Positions 1-11,700 of a stretch of DNA of 64,000 nucleotides are shown here, piece after piece. The notes below the pieces were generated by a model. The model worked only from the letters and a program-made list of their open reading frames with translations. It did not search any database and had not been told where the DNA came from. Every line of letters begins with the position of its first letter. Positions within the stretch are counted from its first letter, which is position 1. Made by a program: the position numbers and the translations under genes. The stretch comes from Phallusia mammillata (taxonomy: Eukaryota; Chordata; Ascidiacea; Phlebobranchia; Ascidiidae): the NCBI GenBank assembly GCA_003260075.1, contig QLIY01000101.1, positions 82,380-146,379 of the forward strand, read 5' to 3'.

Positions 1-616
1 CGGGGTCAAACTTCAGGAGGATCAAATTTGGATTATTATCTAACATCCCTGTAAATTTGAATAAATTTGAAGCACTCTTTCTTAACCAAACGCGTCTCAC
101 AAACCGGCGTTAGACAGAAAAAAGAAAAAAAGAAGAAAAAAAATACGGACAAAAACAATATGTGTCCCCTTCAGGGACATAAATATTGACTTTCATTATA
201 CTTTTTATTAGGATTATTTAAAACATAAAAAAGTACACTTTGGTAAGATCAGAAGATTATCTAACATTCATAAACAATAGTTGCACAAATTTCATTTTCA
301 CACTGTGGACTGTTTACACAACATTTAAATTTCAAATTTATTAGATTTAAATTATTAATACATAGCTACTAAAACAACATTGGTCACTCTTTATTATTAC
401 CTGGCCATGAAGAAATTTCATGTGACTGTGGATCATCACCACTCCCACAATGCACTTGTACAAGATCACAGACACCACAAATATTATCACCACAGAAAGC
501 TAAAAGACAAAAGTCAAAAATCAATAAACGAGAATAACAGCAAAAACTTTGTATCCACCAACTAATGTAATAATTTAAATGTTGTATTTGTTGTTTAATG
601 GCTTTAAATATTTTTT

Positions 617-796
617 GAATCATAAACATAACTGTCAAAGTACTGGTGTATATAGAACATCAGGCGGACATTTTAACAAACTCTGTAGTCATCAGCAGTG
701 CAGGTGACGTCTGCATAATGTATATACACACCAGTACTTTGGCAGTCATGTTTATGATCAAATTACTTTTCAAGTCTACGTATAGTGTTCCTAAAA
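617..796. repeat. Foldback repeat, copy 1 (hammerhead-like core)
   Basis: The two ends are inverted copies: 'atcataaacataactg' with 'gtatatagaa' on the left and 'cagtcatgtttatgat' on the right. The centre, read on the minus strand, has CTGATGA (695 down to 689) with 'gcagacgtc' upstream and 'ttaaaat' in place of the usual GAAAC. Related copies lie at 4263-4451 and 18257-18518. Copy 1 is degenerate in the second half of the motif. Confidence 0.6.
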
Positions 797-895
797 CTAT
801 ATTGGCTTTATATACTTTGCAACAGATAACACCATCTGCATAGTTTGTATTATTGTGCAAACATTACTATAACCTGGGGTCACAATTTGGGACTA

Positions 896-897
<2 letters not shown>

Positions 898-987
<90 letters not shown>
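898..987 (+). repeat. 90-base C run (probable assembly spacer)
   Basis: An uninterrupted run of C. It belongs to a window-wide set of C runs (other long ones at 6661-6716, 26080-26175, 31076-31105 and 44151-44224), all C on the given strand. It is followed directly by a dispersed repeat also found near 10233. It is probably a contig join or a collapsed low-complexity gap. Confidence 0.65.
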
Positions 988-988
<1 letters not shown>

Positions 989-1195
989 AAATTTTATGAG
1001 ATCAGCGAACCGGTTAGCATTACTGGTTACTGTTGATGGATTTTATGTAACAGAACTGGCTGAAAAATATGACTTTTGTGATAGAACCGGCTGACAAAAA
1101 ATTGGAATCCCACCACTGGACTAAAGTTATTGACTTCATAAAGAGATCATGCTAATCTTAGCGGAGAAATTAAACTAGTGCCAAGCATATCTCAC

Positions 1196-4100
1196 CATGA
1201 TAAGTAGAATTCCAAACCCAGTTAACATTCGTCTGATTCTTTGCTTGGGTGGAAAATGAGGTTCCATTATCCCTGTTATGGGGTTGGCCTCCAACATCGG
1301 GGCACGAGCGCAATAATCAGGACGAGGTTTTTCTTCCTCTTCTTCAAACCCTATCGCCTCCCAGTGGTGAGCAAGGTTTGCACTTTTACGTTTCCAAAAC
1401 TCAAGAAAAAAGACCGCTGAAAAATAAGTCAAATTTAAAAACTGGGAAAGAATTTTGTAACATTAACATTTATGCAAATATTACGTCAAGCAGTTGTCTT
1501 GAGATGTAAATAACATATATTTCTATGGACCCACATAAACACAATCCAGCTAAAAATGTAGTTGAAATCAAATGAAGTACATAATGTTTTTTACATTTTG
1601 TTAAATAGTAATGTGTATACTGTCTTAAAAAGTTAATAGTGTTGAAACGGCAATTTTATGTTTAAATTGTAAAACTTATGCCAAAAAGCATTGTGTGGTC
1701 TATTAAAATATCCAAACTAGGTTCATTTGTTTGTAATTGTGAAATATTGTTTCCAAACTGACCAAATATATAACTAAATTTTTATTAGCATCCAAAAGAC
1801 AAACAAAACAATACTTTAAAAAGCAATTTGCTATTTGCTAATTTGCTACAGTCTATTTCAGACATATGGGAAATAAATAAGGTTGGGAAATTTTCACATT
1901 GTATGAGGAAACAACAAATAGGATTTCCCCATTGAGATGTGGGAGATAGGTTTGACTATGTCCTGATAAAGTCTGTACATGGAAACCGTTGAATTAAAAA
2001 CTATATTTTGGCTGTAAGGATAAATCAACCACAATTTAACAGTAGGTAGCCTATATGAAAATCATGGCCTGTGAGATGAGTTGTTATTGAAATACTGTCT
2101 TTGTGGTAGTGACATAAAAATATGCCTTGGCTCCTTATGAAAAACTAACAACCCTTAACAGGATTTTGTCAGAAAAATGTCACTATAAATTTTTCATGAA
2201 TGTGGTTTTGTGTATAGTGAGCGATCCTAAATGGCAGAGCTTATGAGATTTACCAGGGGGGCCAAACTTATACATTATTCATTAGATTAGGAGATACTAT
2301 GGTGCCAACGACACTTTGGGGGTTGATACCCAATGTTGATATGAGTCATGTAACTTTGAACAAATCTGACAATCTTATCAATTTTTGTTTCTAGTTTTAG
2401 TAGTTTATGGACAACCAGCTAAGGAAATGATTATGCTGCTACTGCTAAAATTTTGCCTAATTCTTTTTTTTATTTAGGGTTGTATTTTAAAACAGAAATG
2501 AATGCAAAAAATGACTGCAATCTGAAGGATTTGTATGAAAAAATGCGCAGCAAATACTGAATTCATTCATAAATATCATGAATGACTTTTTCCAGTTATC
2601 ATGACTATTTAAAGAAAAAAATCATGCAGTAGTTGCAATAACTACTGCTAAACCAAAATTAATGCCCCCCCCCCATATCATGAATGACTTTTTCCAGTTA
2701 TCATGACTATTTAAAGAAAAAATCATGCTGTAGTTAACTACTGCTACACCAAAATTAATATACTTACCCCAGAAAGACATTATAATGGCAAATATGACAG
2801 TTCCAGTATTGTCAAATAGAAATGAGAGTTTTGCCATTATACATGTCTTGCTTAATGCCCATTCTTTGCAGGTATCGCACATGGGACACATCATATATGC
2901 ATTGCCACTGTTGCAAATTTCAGCCCTGAATAAACAAACATGTTGCAATTAGTGTGTACTGGTTTTTGTGTGTGTTGGTTCAGCAGTCTATGTATTATAG
3001 TGGTATTTGTTACTATTAGGAATTACAAACATATGTTATTTTTTAAGCTTGCTAGTGGATAAAGTCATTAAAAGTCAGCATTTGTAGCAGAAACACACAA
3101 TTTATGTAATTTGTAAAGGTTTTAATTGTAATGCAAAGGTTTCAGGAGTAATCTCACTTTGTTTGAATCAAGTGTGTTTATTATTGAAATTATATGGCAG
3201 TTTTGTTTACTATTAAAGTCAATAGATTCAGTTACAAATAAGAAATATGGAACAATAACAAAATGATAAATACTGATTTTTTTTTGTAGAACAAACAATA
3301 AAATTGATGAGAAAAATGAAGGCCCCAAATAGACACAAAAAGCAGCATGCTTTAATGTTCAAAGTGTCGATATTTTCGTCATTAAACTTATTAAAAGATC
3401 TGTATATAGTGTTCCAAACATTAAATTGTTTTGTTTAATGTAAAAAAGAAATGTTAAAATATATCCAACACTAATCTTAAAGGAATGTATCATGTCAAAA
3501 AATCAGTGTCAAAATCTATCAAAGTTGTCGTTACTGACGCTTCCTTGTTGCTGTTAATGCCAATGAGACCTCCGAGAAAAACAATTAGTCCCAGCACCGC
3601 GACAGGAAGGAGCCAGGCAGTGTAGAAACCTGTCATGAAATGATTGATTTCAAAACTTTGATCAGGAAAAGAATATGGCAACATATGCTCTGTAGAGGGT
3701 GGGCTATGCCGCATTGTCTTTTTTTCGCAAAATGTTTGGTTATTTGAAAACAAAATCCAGACATATGTCTGTGGTATTACCATGCTGGTTTTTTATTTTT
3801 AATGACTAATTTTTAGTATATTTTACAGTTTTGTGACAAAGGTGTCAATATACTTAAGCAATGTTTAAACTGAAATCACTACTAATAAACTTAAACCTTT
3901 TTTTATTTACTTTAAATTGCACACGTATCAAAAACATTTGTAACAAATAGTTTAGGTTATACTGTAGACATACCCAGCCAAGCAAAGTAGATTCCAATTT
4001 TTTCGCCAAAATAATCCTTTATGTGATCAAGTGGTTGATATTTGTACCACCGGCCCCATCTGGCCCAATACTCATATAAAATCTGGCGCTTGTTTAAAGT

Positions 4101-6659
4101 TGTTGGGTCCTAAAACCAAAACGAAATTAAAACAAATTCTTGACAAGAAACAATCCTTAAACAACTACAATTGCCAGCATTAATTATACTAGCTGCAATT
4201 TGTAGAAAACACTTTTCACAATTCAGATTTTTTACAGGTTAATAACAAACAAAAGATAAAACACTTAGGAACACTAAACACGTACTTGAAAAGTAATTTA
4301 ATCATAAACGTACTGCCACAGTACTAATGTATATAGAATACATCGTGCAGACGTTTCAATAATCTCTGTTGTCTTCATCAGTGCAATTTAAAAATGTCTG
4401 CAGGATAGATTCTATATACACCAGTACTTTGGCAGTAATGTTTATGATTAAGATAAAACACATTTGTAAGGTATTTGGCAAAAATATATTCAGGTAAATA
4501 TTGATGCAGAGTATACTTACTATTTCTTCTATAGGTTTCTTTATTTTGTATGGGCCATCATGAAGAGGAAATGCAGCATCAAATATTTCCTCATGCAGCA
4601 GTCGTTCAATTCCTAACCAAAGTGTTTTGTGACATTTTAAAGTTAACTTGTAGTACTTTTCTCAGAGCACAAAACCAATTTAAAACTACTGTACCTAGCT
4701 CTGCACGTTTCTTTTTTCCAAAAACTGTGGTTTGTAGGATTTCCCAAACTATACGACTTCGGTCAGTATCAGAAAAATAGGTATCTGGATTGTCAATGCC
4801 AAGAAAACTGAAAAAAACAAAAACAATTATAGAACATTTGTTTGGATAAAACTAGTTTATTTGTAAACCACAAATGGCAAAACAGGAAAAAAATATTTAT
4901 TTTAACATAGAATGCTTTTGCACTGTCATTTCATTGTTCCAAGTATCTAAATTTATGTGGGTGCAAAAAACAAAATATGTGTGGGATATGAATATGCAAA
5001 CGTTTTCTTGAGTTTAGGTCTTTGCAGTTCTGCTATCAAAACGGCTAAGATTAAACATGTTTGACGCAGGGTGGGTGGGACCAAATCCTGTTGCCCATAT
5101 CCTGTGTATGAGTGAAGTCATAACAGTAAATAGCCAATACCTAACTGCCAATCAGTTACCACATACGACAAGGAAGCTTCAAGCAACTGAAACCTAACTG
5201 CTACTGACAAACTTTTAAAGCTACAATAAAATATTATTTTAACAAGCCCTATATTTTTTTAAAGCAACTGAAACATAGCTGCTATTGATAAACTTTTAGG
5301 AAGCAATAACACAGTATTTAAACAAGCCCTATATTTTTTTAAAGCAACTGAAACATAGTTGCTACTGATAAACCAGTATTTAAACAAGCCCTATAATATT
5401 TTTGTTGCNTTTGTTTAAATCCAAATTCCCTTTTACATTTTTTGTAAAACTAACTACCATAATATTACTATATTTGTGTGTCAACAATAGTAGCCCAAAT
5501 AGTTTACAAACCATAAAATGTAAATTTACAGCCTTTGATTGCCTGTAAAACCATTGGGTTCATAAACTTTATTGCCACATCAGTAATCTACTGATAAACC
5601 AGTATTTAAACAAGCCCTATAATATTTTTGTTGCGTTAAAAATGTTGTTTAAATAAAGTGGTTTTTAACTAAAAGTTTTGTATAGTTTAAAACTTATTCA
5701 GTATTACAAATTACAATAAGTTATTCTGTTTGTTTTTTTGTGCATAAATACTTGGTTGCACTCACTTTGCCTGCTTTGATTTTCTGAAGGTGCAGGTGAA
5801 AAACAACTTGGGTTTATTTGGGACTTCCAATTTCATTTTGTTTGGTAATCGAAGTTTGCTGAGAAGTGTGCCAGACCATTGATGGCTCTGGTACTGACGC
5901 AACTTAAAACAAAATACTTTTATATTTAATTTTGTGGTAATCAGTTTCAGACTGGATTTTTACACATATCTGAAAACAACTGTTTAAGCTTCAAGTAATC
6001 AGTTTTTGGCACATAAAGGAATTTTTAATCTTACACAATAAAATCTCTTTACAATAGCAAATTAGCTGGACTGTATTAATTTCAAATATTAAAAAAATGA
6101 TTTATTATGATATTGATTCAGTTTGATTAAAAAAAATGTTACTTATAATATTACTTTTTTTCTAATTTATTATTGTGTTAATCACCTGTAATGGTGCTCT
6201 TATGTTCAGCTCCTCAGCATAATAAGTCAGCAAGTGCCATGGACAATTTATCTTAAGAAAGTGAATTACTTTTTCTGGCACAGCAGTGCGTTCCTTAAAA
6301 AACACAAATTAAAAAAATCAGTATGCACACAAACCAACGACAAATTAACTCTTTTGCTATAACTATTAAACCACACATTTTTTTATTGTAGGTTTATGAT
6401 TATTTTTTAAAATATTTCTATACTTATTTTTTTGTACACTGTTAGTATGTGTTGTCTCATTAAGGCTGTGAAGCATTCATACCTCATCTATTAATAATCC
6501 TTGTCTTCTTAAATGTTTGATAAATTTGCTCCTCCACCTTTGATGCAACTCCTCTCGATTTTTAGTTCGTTTTCTTTCTTTCATTTCTGCCATGGTCATT
6601 CTTCGATCTTGTGACTTCTTTTTTTTAATTGTCTCCTCATAAACCAGCACAAAGTCTAC

Positions 6660-6716
<57 letters not shown>

Positions 6717-7321
6717 TTTTCAGATAACAATATTTACATTTTTACCTTTCATGTTTGTTTTTTTATCAGGAATTTAAGTATTTTTTTTAATTGTTACCTA
6801 TATAAATATTTACAAACCAACTTTGGATTTTTTTTATGAACTTTATTATTATTTTTTATTGACTGCAAAAAATGTTTAATTTTGTGGGTTTTGCTGTTAT
6901 CAAAATATTGATATTTGTTCTCAAAATCCAAGTTTACCAATTTTTGTAACACCATCTTCAAAAAAGTTGTTTAACGTTGATTCACTTCTGAACACATCGT
7001 CTGAAACATTTGCTCCAGTTCCTTCATTCTCATTATCTTCTTCACCCTTTTAACAAAATATTACAAAAAAAATTATAATTATAATGCAAAACAGTGTAGC
7101 AATTTCTGACTAAAAGATAATTATGATTCTAAACCAAATTTTTGATTATACAATTTTTGTTGAATTATTTTTTACATTTTTAACAGACATTTATTTAAAA
7201 AATATAACAATTCCCTTTTTTAACTCACTTTCTCAACATCTGTCACATTTAATATTGGAATTCTCTCTTCTTTAGAACTACTTGCACCAAAATTTTTAAA
7301 ATGAGATTTAAACTTTTCCAT
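1196..7321 (-). CDS. ANO7-like: Anoctamin (TMEM16) family protein, ANO7-like, N-terminal part
   Basis: Anoctamins are membrane proteins acting as calcium-activated chloride channels or lipid scramblases. Exons on the minus strand: 7321-7229, 7046-6938, 6655-6483, 6293-6186, 5902-5766, 4807-4695, 4612-4521, 4109-3974, 3629-3535, 2925-2768 and 1416-1196. Exons 1-9 join in frame (352 codons). The ATG at 7321 follows an in-frame TAG. Visible family signatures are DFVLVYEE (dimerisation domain), [31 protein letters not shown] (first membrane helix; only part quoted), [31 protein letters not shown] and NPITG. From recalled human sequences, APM...NPITG...EPHFP and the AAFPLHDGP region resemble ANO7 most. 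About 480 of an expected 900 residues are present; the rest lies off the left edge. Exons 9 and 10 do not join in frame with the sites I see, so a small exon or an indel is likely there. Many introns hold repeats. Confidence 0.9.
4263..4451. repeat. Foldback repeat, copy 2, with hammerhead-like core on minus strand
   Basis: The ends are inverted copies of a segment reading 'atcataaac..tactgcca.agtact..tgtatatagaat'. On the minus strand the centre reads CTGATGA (4381 down to 4375), a 17-base spacer, then GAAAC (4357 down to 4353) followed by GTCTGC, with the complement GCAGAC upstream. This is the layout of a hammerhead core: two conserved strands, a loop between them and a flanking helix. It lies in an anoctamin intron. 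Confidence 0.6.
5410..5589 (+). repeat. Segment identical to a MAEA intron, placed after a single N
   Basis: About 180 bases starting right after the N at 5409 match 15430-15609 (a MAEA intron) essentially base for base. The anoctamin intron sequence then repeats from before the N ('ctactgataaaccagtattt'). The segment interrupts a duplication of local sequence, so it looks like a chimeric join. Confidence 0.75.
6661..6716 (+). repeat. 56-base C run abutting an anoctamin splice acceptor
   Basis: The run lies five bases upstream (minus-strand sense) of the exon starting at 6655, where the polypyrimidine tract would normally be. In gene sense it is a G tract, which is a poor acceptor context. 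The acceptor 'tgtag' itself survives and gives the canonical [10 protein letters not shown] reading. Lost intron sequence is the likeliest explanation. Confidence 0.6.
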
Positions 7322-7841
7322 TTCGTGACACTACTGTTTTAGCATGTAACCTTGTTGGTTATCTTATTAGTACACAAAACATATTTCACATATTCCTGAC
7401 TGCTATAAAACAACACAAAATACTTGAATTAAAATAGACTAGTGTAGTCGTTAAACCAGCTGTGTAAGTTACTTCTGCAATGCAAAAATCCTGTTCACAA
7501 AAACGAAATGTTGTTTGAAACGCATATGTTTTTGAGTGTGTTCAAGCGTGAAGCTAATGCGCAATGAAGCGTGCAAGCGCCGGAAAGCAAATAAAAATGA
7601 ACAACAGTTGCAATTTAATACAAAGCAATTAATAGTTACTATAACATCTAAAATTACAACTTTTGCAAACTTCTGTGTTTTGTATCTGAAAAACCTGCGA
7701 AAAGAAAACAGTTTTTTACACCCTAAATCCCCCCCCCCGTAGTCGTTAAACCAGCTGTGTAAGTTACTTCTGCAATGCAAAAATCCAGTTCACAAAAACG
7801 AAATGTTGTTTTGAAGGCATATGTTTTTGAGTGTGATCNTT

Positions 7842-7892
7842 TGGAGGGCCGCATGCGGCCCGCGGGCCGCGTGTTTGAGACCCCTGCCCTAA
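7842..7892 (-). mobile_element. hAT-like MITE terminal fragment
   Basis: Read on the minus strand this is 'caggggtctcaaacacgcgg' followed by 'cccgcgggccgcatgcggcc'. That CAGGGGTCTC start with an alternating GC palindrome is a common hAT-type non-autonomous element terminus. The other end is missing and the fragment starts at an N join, so it is incomplete in this assembly. Confidence 0.5.
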
Positions 7893-8188
7893 ATCATTCA
7901 CGATTTAAATAACTAGATTTATACACATAAATATTTCACCTACAAAATGACAAAGGGCAGCATACAAGTACCCGTAAAACTTCAGTAAAACAAGTTTAGT
8001 CGTATTTTTAACCTAGAATTTGAGCTGAAATAAGTTTATTTTGCTTGGTAAAAACACAAAGATTGCGTGAACGGGTGACTTGTTTTTGGCTAGACCAGAT
8101 TATATTCTAACAACTTTCTGATGTAATTGTCAAGTCTTAAATAGGCGCTAAAAAATAGGGTTTTAATGTTTGTAGATGTATTTTTTTC

Positions 8189-8199
8189 AAAAAATAAAA
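8189..8199 (-). terminator. Pol III T-run after the truncated tRNA-Gly copy
   Basis: On the minus strand, a few bases after the 3' end of the partial tRNA-Gly copy, comes TTTTATTTTTT. It is a good RNA polymerase III stop, and probably the genuine terminator of the tRNA pair if 8203-8245 and 8270-8340 are the same gene in two overlapping contigs. Confidence 0.5.
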
Positions 8200-8202
8200 G
8201 AT

Positions 8203-8245
8203 TGCATTGGCCGGGAATCGAACCCGGGCCCCCCGCGTGGCAGGC
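8203..8245 (-). pseudogene. Truncated copy of tRNA-Gly(GCC), 3' 43 bases
   Basis: Identical to the 3' part of the complete tRNA-Gly at 8270-8340 (acceptor 3' strand, T arm, most of the anticodon arm). It breaks at 'caggc', followed by 'attgacttcataaag' (also seen at 1132-1146) and an N at 8261. The missing 5' half and the N point to a contig-overlap artefact, not a real pseudogene. Confidence 0.75.
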
Positions 8246-8261
8246 ATTGACTTCATAAAGN

Positions 8262-8265
8262 AAAA
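8262..8265 (-). terminator. Short T4 after the complete tRNA-Gly
   Basis: TTTT on the minus strand four bases beyond the tRNA 3' end, cut by the N at 8261. A four-T run can end Pol III transcription. The sequence after the N is unrelated, so only part of the terminator is visible. Confidence 0.4.
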
Positions 8266-8269
8266 CGAT

Positions 8270-8340
8270 TGCATTGGCCGGGAATCGAACCCGGGCCCCC
8301 CGCGTGGCAGGCGAGGATTCTACCACTGAACCACCAATGC
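8270..8340 (-). tRNA. tRNA-Gly (anticodon GCC)
   Basis: A 71-nt cloverleaf on the minus strand. The 5' end GCATTGG pairs with CCAATGC before discriminator A. The D arm has 'tggttcagtggtaga' (A box), the anticodon loop reads CTGCCAC with GCC as anticodon, and the T arm carries GGTTCGAATCC (B box). It closely resembles the conserved metazoan tRNA-Gly(GCC). Its 5' end lies five bases from the 3' end of tRNA-Glu. Confidence 0.96.
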
Positions 8341-8345
8341 CAATT

Positions 8346-8417
8346 TTCCTACACCGGGAATCGAACCCGGGCCGCCTGGGTGAAAGCCAGGAATCCTAAC
8401 CACTAGACCATGTAGGA
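8346..8417 (-). tRNA. tRNA-Glu (anticodon TTC)
   Basis: A 72-nt cloverleaf on the minus strand. The acceptor stem is TCCTACA with TGTAGGA, discriminator A. The A box is in 'tggtctagtggttaggat', the anticodon arm CCTGG-CTTTCAC-CCAGG gives anticodon TTC, and the T arm holds GGTTCGATTCC. It is the upstream member of a tandem pair with tRNA-Gly. The spacer (AATTG) has no T run, so both may come from one Pol III transcript. Confidence 0.96.
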
Positions 8418-8704
8418 GGACGAGAGTCGCTCACGAAAAAAGTAACTATGTTCGATAGACGAAAATAAAAGGGCATTTCTCCTATATCGTCAGCTGATAG
8501 CAAGAAGTGCAATGAGCGTGGCCCACATTTTGACATTTGAGCCTGATTTGTTTCATGAAATGCTCTTCGCTGCATTCGGATTCTGACTTAACGTAGATCA
8601 TTTGTTCCACTTTGTTCTGTTAAACTGTTTTTGTCGTTTGACATTTGTACTTAGTTTGTCTTTTTTCAAGTTTTTGGACGACAGAATTGTTTTGAATTTG
8701 AAGG

Positions 8705-11700
8705 ATGTCAACCGCCGGCGGAATGGACCTAAAAGTACAAGAATATGGAACGCTTAAAGTATGACATACATAACATTCTACATTTGTTTTGTACACTATC
8801 TTGTATGGGTGGCTTTATATTATTCAAAAAGTGGAAACTTAATTTAACTCACAAGGAATTTAAAATTCATGATTGGTGCCCTACAAAGTGTCTCTCAAAA
8901 CTATTTTGTTGTCAATTTGCTTTGTGTATTTTTTAAATTATTGTTTGACTTTGCTTAAAAATTTTACTTTACCTAGAAACAATGAGTTTAATTTGTGTTG
9001 TTGCAATACAAATGTAATTTAAATGCGATTAAAAATGACTGTCCTAAAAATTTAACTTAAACCCCCCCCCCGGAACGCTTAAAGTATGACATACATAACA
9101 TTCTACATTTGTTTTGTACCCTATCTTGTATGTGTTGTTTAATATTATTCAAAAAGTGGATACTTATAACTTAATTTAACTTACAAGGAATTTAAAATTC
9201 TTGTTTGCTGGCCTACAAAATGTCTCTTTAAACTATTTTGTTGTTAATTTGCTTTGTGTATTTTTTAAATTATTGTTTGACTTTGCTTAAAATTTTACTA
9301 TACCTAGAAACAAAGAGTTTAAATCGTATTGTTGCAATACGAATGTAATTTAAATGCAATTAAAAATGACTGTCCTAAAAATTTAACTTAAGCAAACTGA
9401 TTACTTAATGTGTGCTATATTATTTGTAGGTGCCATATGAGTTGTTCCCCCCCCCCTGCTATGTTTAATTCCATAGACCTTATTTGTTTTTCATATATGC
9501 ATGAATATTACTAATTTACATATTTTACTCTATTCGAGTCATTGGCTGAAAATCAGTTTTGTCACAACACGCATTATATGATTTATATCATACTTTTAAG
9601 AATGTACTTTTTTTGTAAAGATTGGTGTTGTAGGCAGTGGTGGGGTTGAGCTGCCCCCCCCCCGAACAAGCGTTTTCGTTCTGCACAAAAAACTTTTGAC
9701 AGAGAGTTCCATAGCCTGGCAAGTGCATTGACAGAAATCGAAAAATGTATGGAGTCTGGTAATGCCACAAACGGTTATGTGGCAACAATGCTTGATGGCG
9801 TTGCAGAAAAACTAAGTTCTCCCCCCCCCCGAACAAGCGTTTTCGTTCTGCACAAAAAACTTTTGACAGAGAGTTCCACAGCCTTGCAAGTGCGTTGACA
9901 GAAATTGAAAAATGTATGGAATCTGGAAATGCTACTAATGGTTATGTGGCAACAATGCTTGATGGCGTTGCAGAAAAACTAAGTTCCATGAAACGAAAGG
10001 TGAAACTTTAAATTTTGCTATGTTTAATTCCATAGACCTTATTTGTTTTTCATATATGCATGATTATTACTAATTTACATATTTTACTCTATTCGAGGCA
10101 TTGGCTGAAAATCAGTTTTGTCACAACATGTGTTATATCATACTTTTAAGAATGTATTTTTTTTTAAAGATTGGTGTTGTAGGCAGTGGTGGGGTTGAGT
10201 CTGAACGCACCGGTTCTATAGAACCGTCTCACGAAATTTTATGATATCAGTGAACTGGTTAGCATTACTGATTACTGTCAATGGACTTTTTGTAACAGAA
10301 CCGACTAAAAAATATGACTTTGTGACAAAACCGGCTGACAAAAAATTTGAATCTCACCACTGGTTGCAGGATCTCCCCCCCCCCAATGGACTTTTTGTAA
10401 CAGAACCGACTAAAAAATATGACTTTTGTGACCGAACCGGCTGACAAAAAATTTGAATCTCACCACTGGTTGCAGGATCAAACAAATTTGTGCATGTTTG
10501 ATATTACCATGTTTCTTTTACACTGTGCTGTTATTTTTTAGGCTGCTGATGCCATAGAACTTGAAGAGGCCAGTGCTAAACTGTGCAAACGGAGAATAGA
10601 ACACCTTAAGGTTGGATTTTTATTCAGCAAAAATAAAATCCCATATACATTATATTGCTTCCCCCCCCCCACTTGAAGAGGCCAGTGCTAAACTGTGCAA
10701 ACGGAGAATAGAACACCTGAAGGTTGGATTTTTATTCAGCAAAAATAAAATCCCATATATATACATTATATTGCTCATAATAAATACAGATACTTCCAGT
10801 TATTCACAAACTTCTGTTTTTATTGTAATCCGTTTTATTGCATACTAATTTGTAAACTATTAGATATTATAAGTTAAAAAAATCAGAAAACTACAAGAAG
10901 ACGCGCATGGTATAAAGAGATTTTAACCAGAATTGCCTGTGTTATATATATAGGAGCATGCCAGTCCTATACCAAGTATGGTGGAACAGTGGAGAAAAAC
11001 TCGCTTTGACCGTATGGTTGTTGACCATCTTCTGCGCTGTGGATTTTATGACAGTGCTCTCAAGCTTGCAAAGGAATCAAATATCTCAGTAAGCATTTGG
11101 ATTTAATTGGAGCCTAAAACTTTTATATGCACAAAACTCTAAACAGTTAGTGCCTGTACACAAATTGATTCATTAAATTTTTTTACATCATGCTGATACT
11201 AGAAGGTTTTTTCGTTTGCATTTTTCGGGAAAATTGTGGAACAGATGTGAAGTAAGACTATGATTACAGTAATATTACAAGTTTTTTGATGTGTTTTGCA
11301 TTTGTAAACAACAATGGATATTGACTTTAAAACTTTTTGTTGCACATTTTAATTTACCGTTTTGACTTGGACTATATTTGATGTTTTATTCAGCAGAAAA
11401 AAAACAGTTTTTGTACAGTTCCCCCATTTGGTAAAGTTTCATTGATTTTCAGGATTTAGTGAACACGGAAGTTTTTATCACTGCCTGGGAAGTGGAAATG
11501 ACACTGGATAAACAGGAATGTGAGAGATGTCTTGCTTGGTGCCATGACAACCGATCAAGACTTCGAAAACTAAAGAGTAGTCTAGAATTCAATCTGCACA
11601 TGCAACAATTCATTGAACTGATTCGAAAAAATCGAAGAATGGAGGCAGTCAAGTAAGTAATACACTCTCTTATTACTAGTAAATTCAATTTATTTTTGGT

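Larger units (their letters stand above)
1..1195. other. Left edge, inferred intron of the anoctamin gene; no exon recognised
   Basis: No anoctamin exon or other gene was recognised here. The stretch follows the donor of the last visible anoctamin exon (minus strand), so it is probably intron, and the remaining membrane-domain exons lie beyond the left edge. It contains a foldback repeat near 617-796, a 90-base C run at 898-987, and at about 990-1125 a dispersed repeat that recurs at 10233-10475 (shared text 'gaaccggctgacaaaaaat'). Confidence 0.6.
7322..8202. other. Intergenic region between anoctamin and the tRNA pair
   Basis: No gene was seen. A block of about 100 bases at 7437-7540 recurs at 7738-7838 after a short C run. 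An N at 7839 joins this to about 48 bases (7842-7890) with 'ggccgcatgcggcccgcggg' and 'gtttgagacccctg', which reads like one end of a hAT-type miniature element. The remainder is AT-rich with no signal I can name. Confidence 0.5.

Noticed and set aside
845..1036. ORF with a polyproline tract
   Set aside because: The prolines come from the 90-base C run, an assembly spacer.
8203..8245. A second functional tRNA-Gly
   Set aside because: The 5' half is missing and an N join follows; best read as an overlap of the complete gene at 8270-8340.
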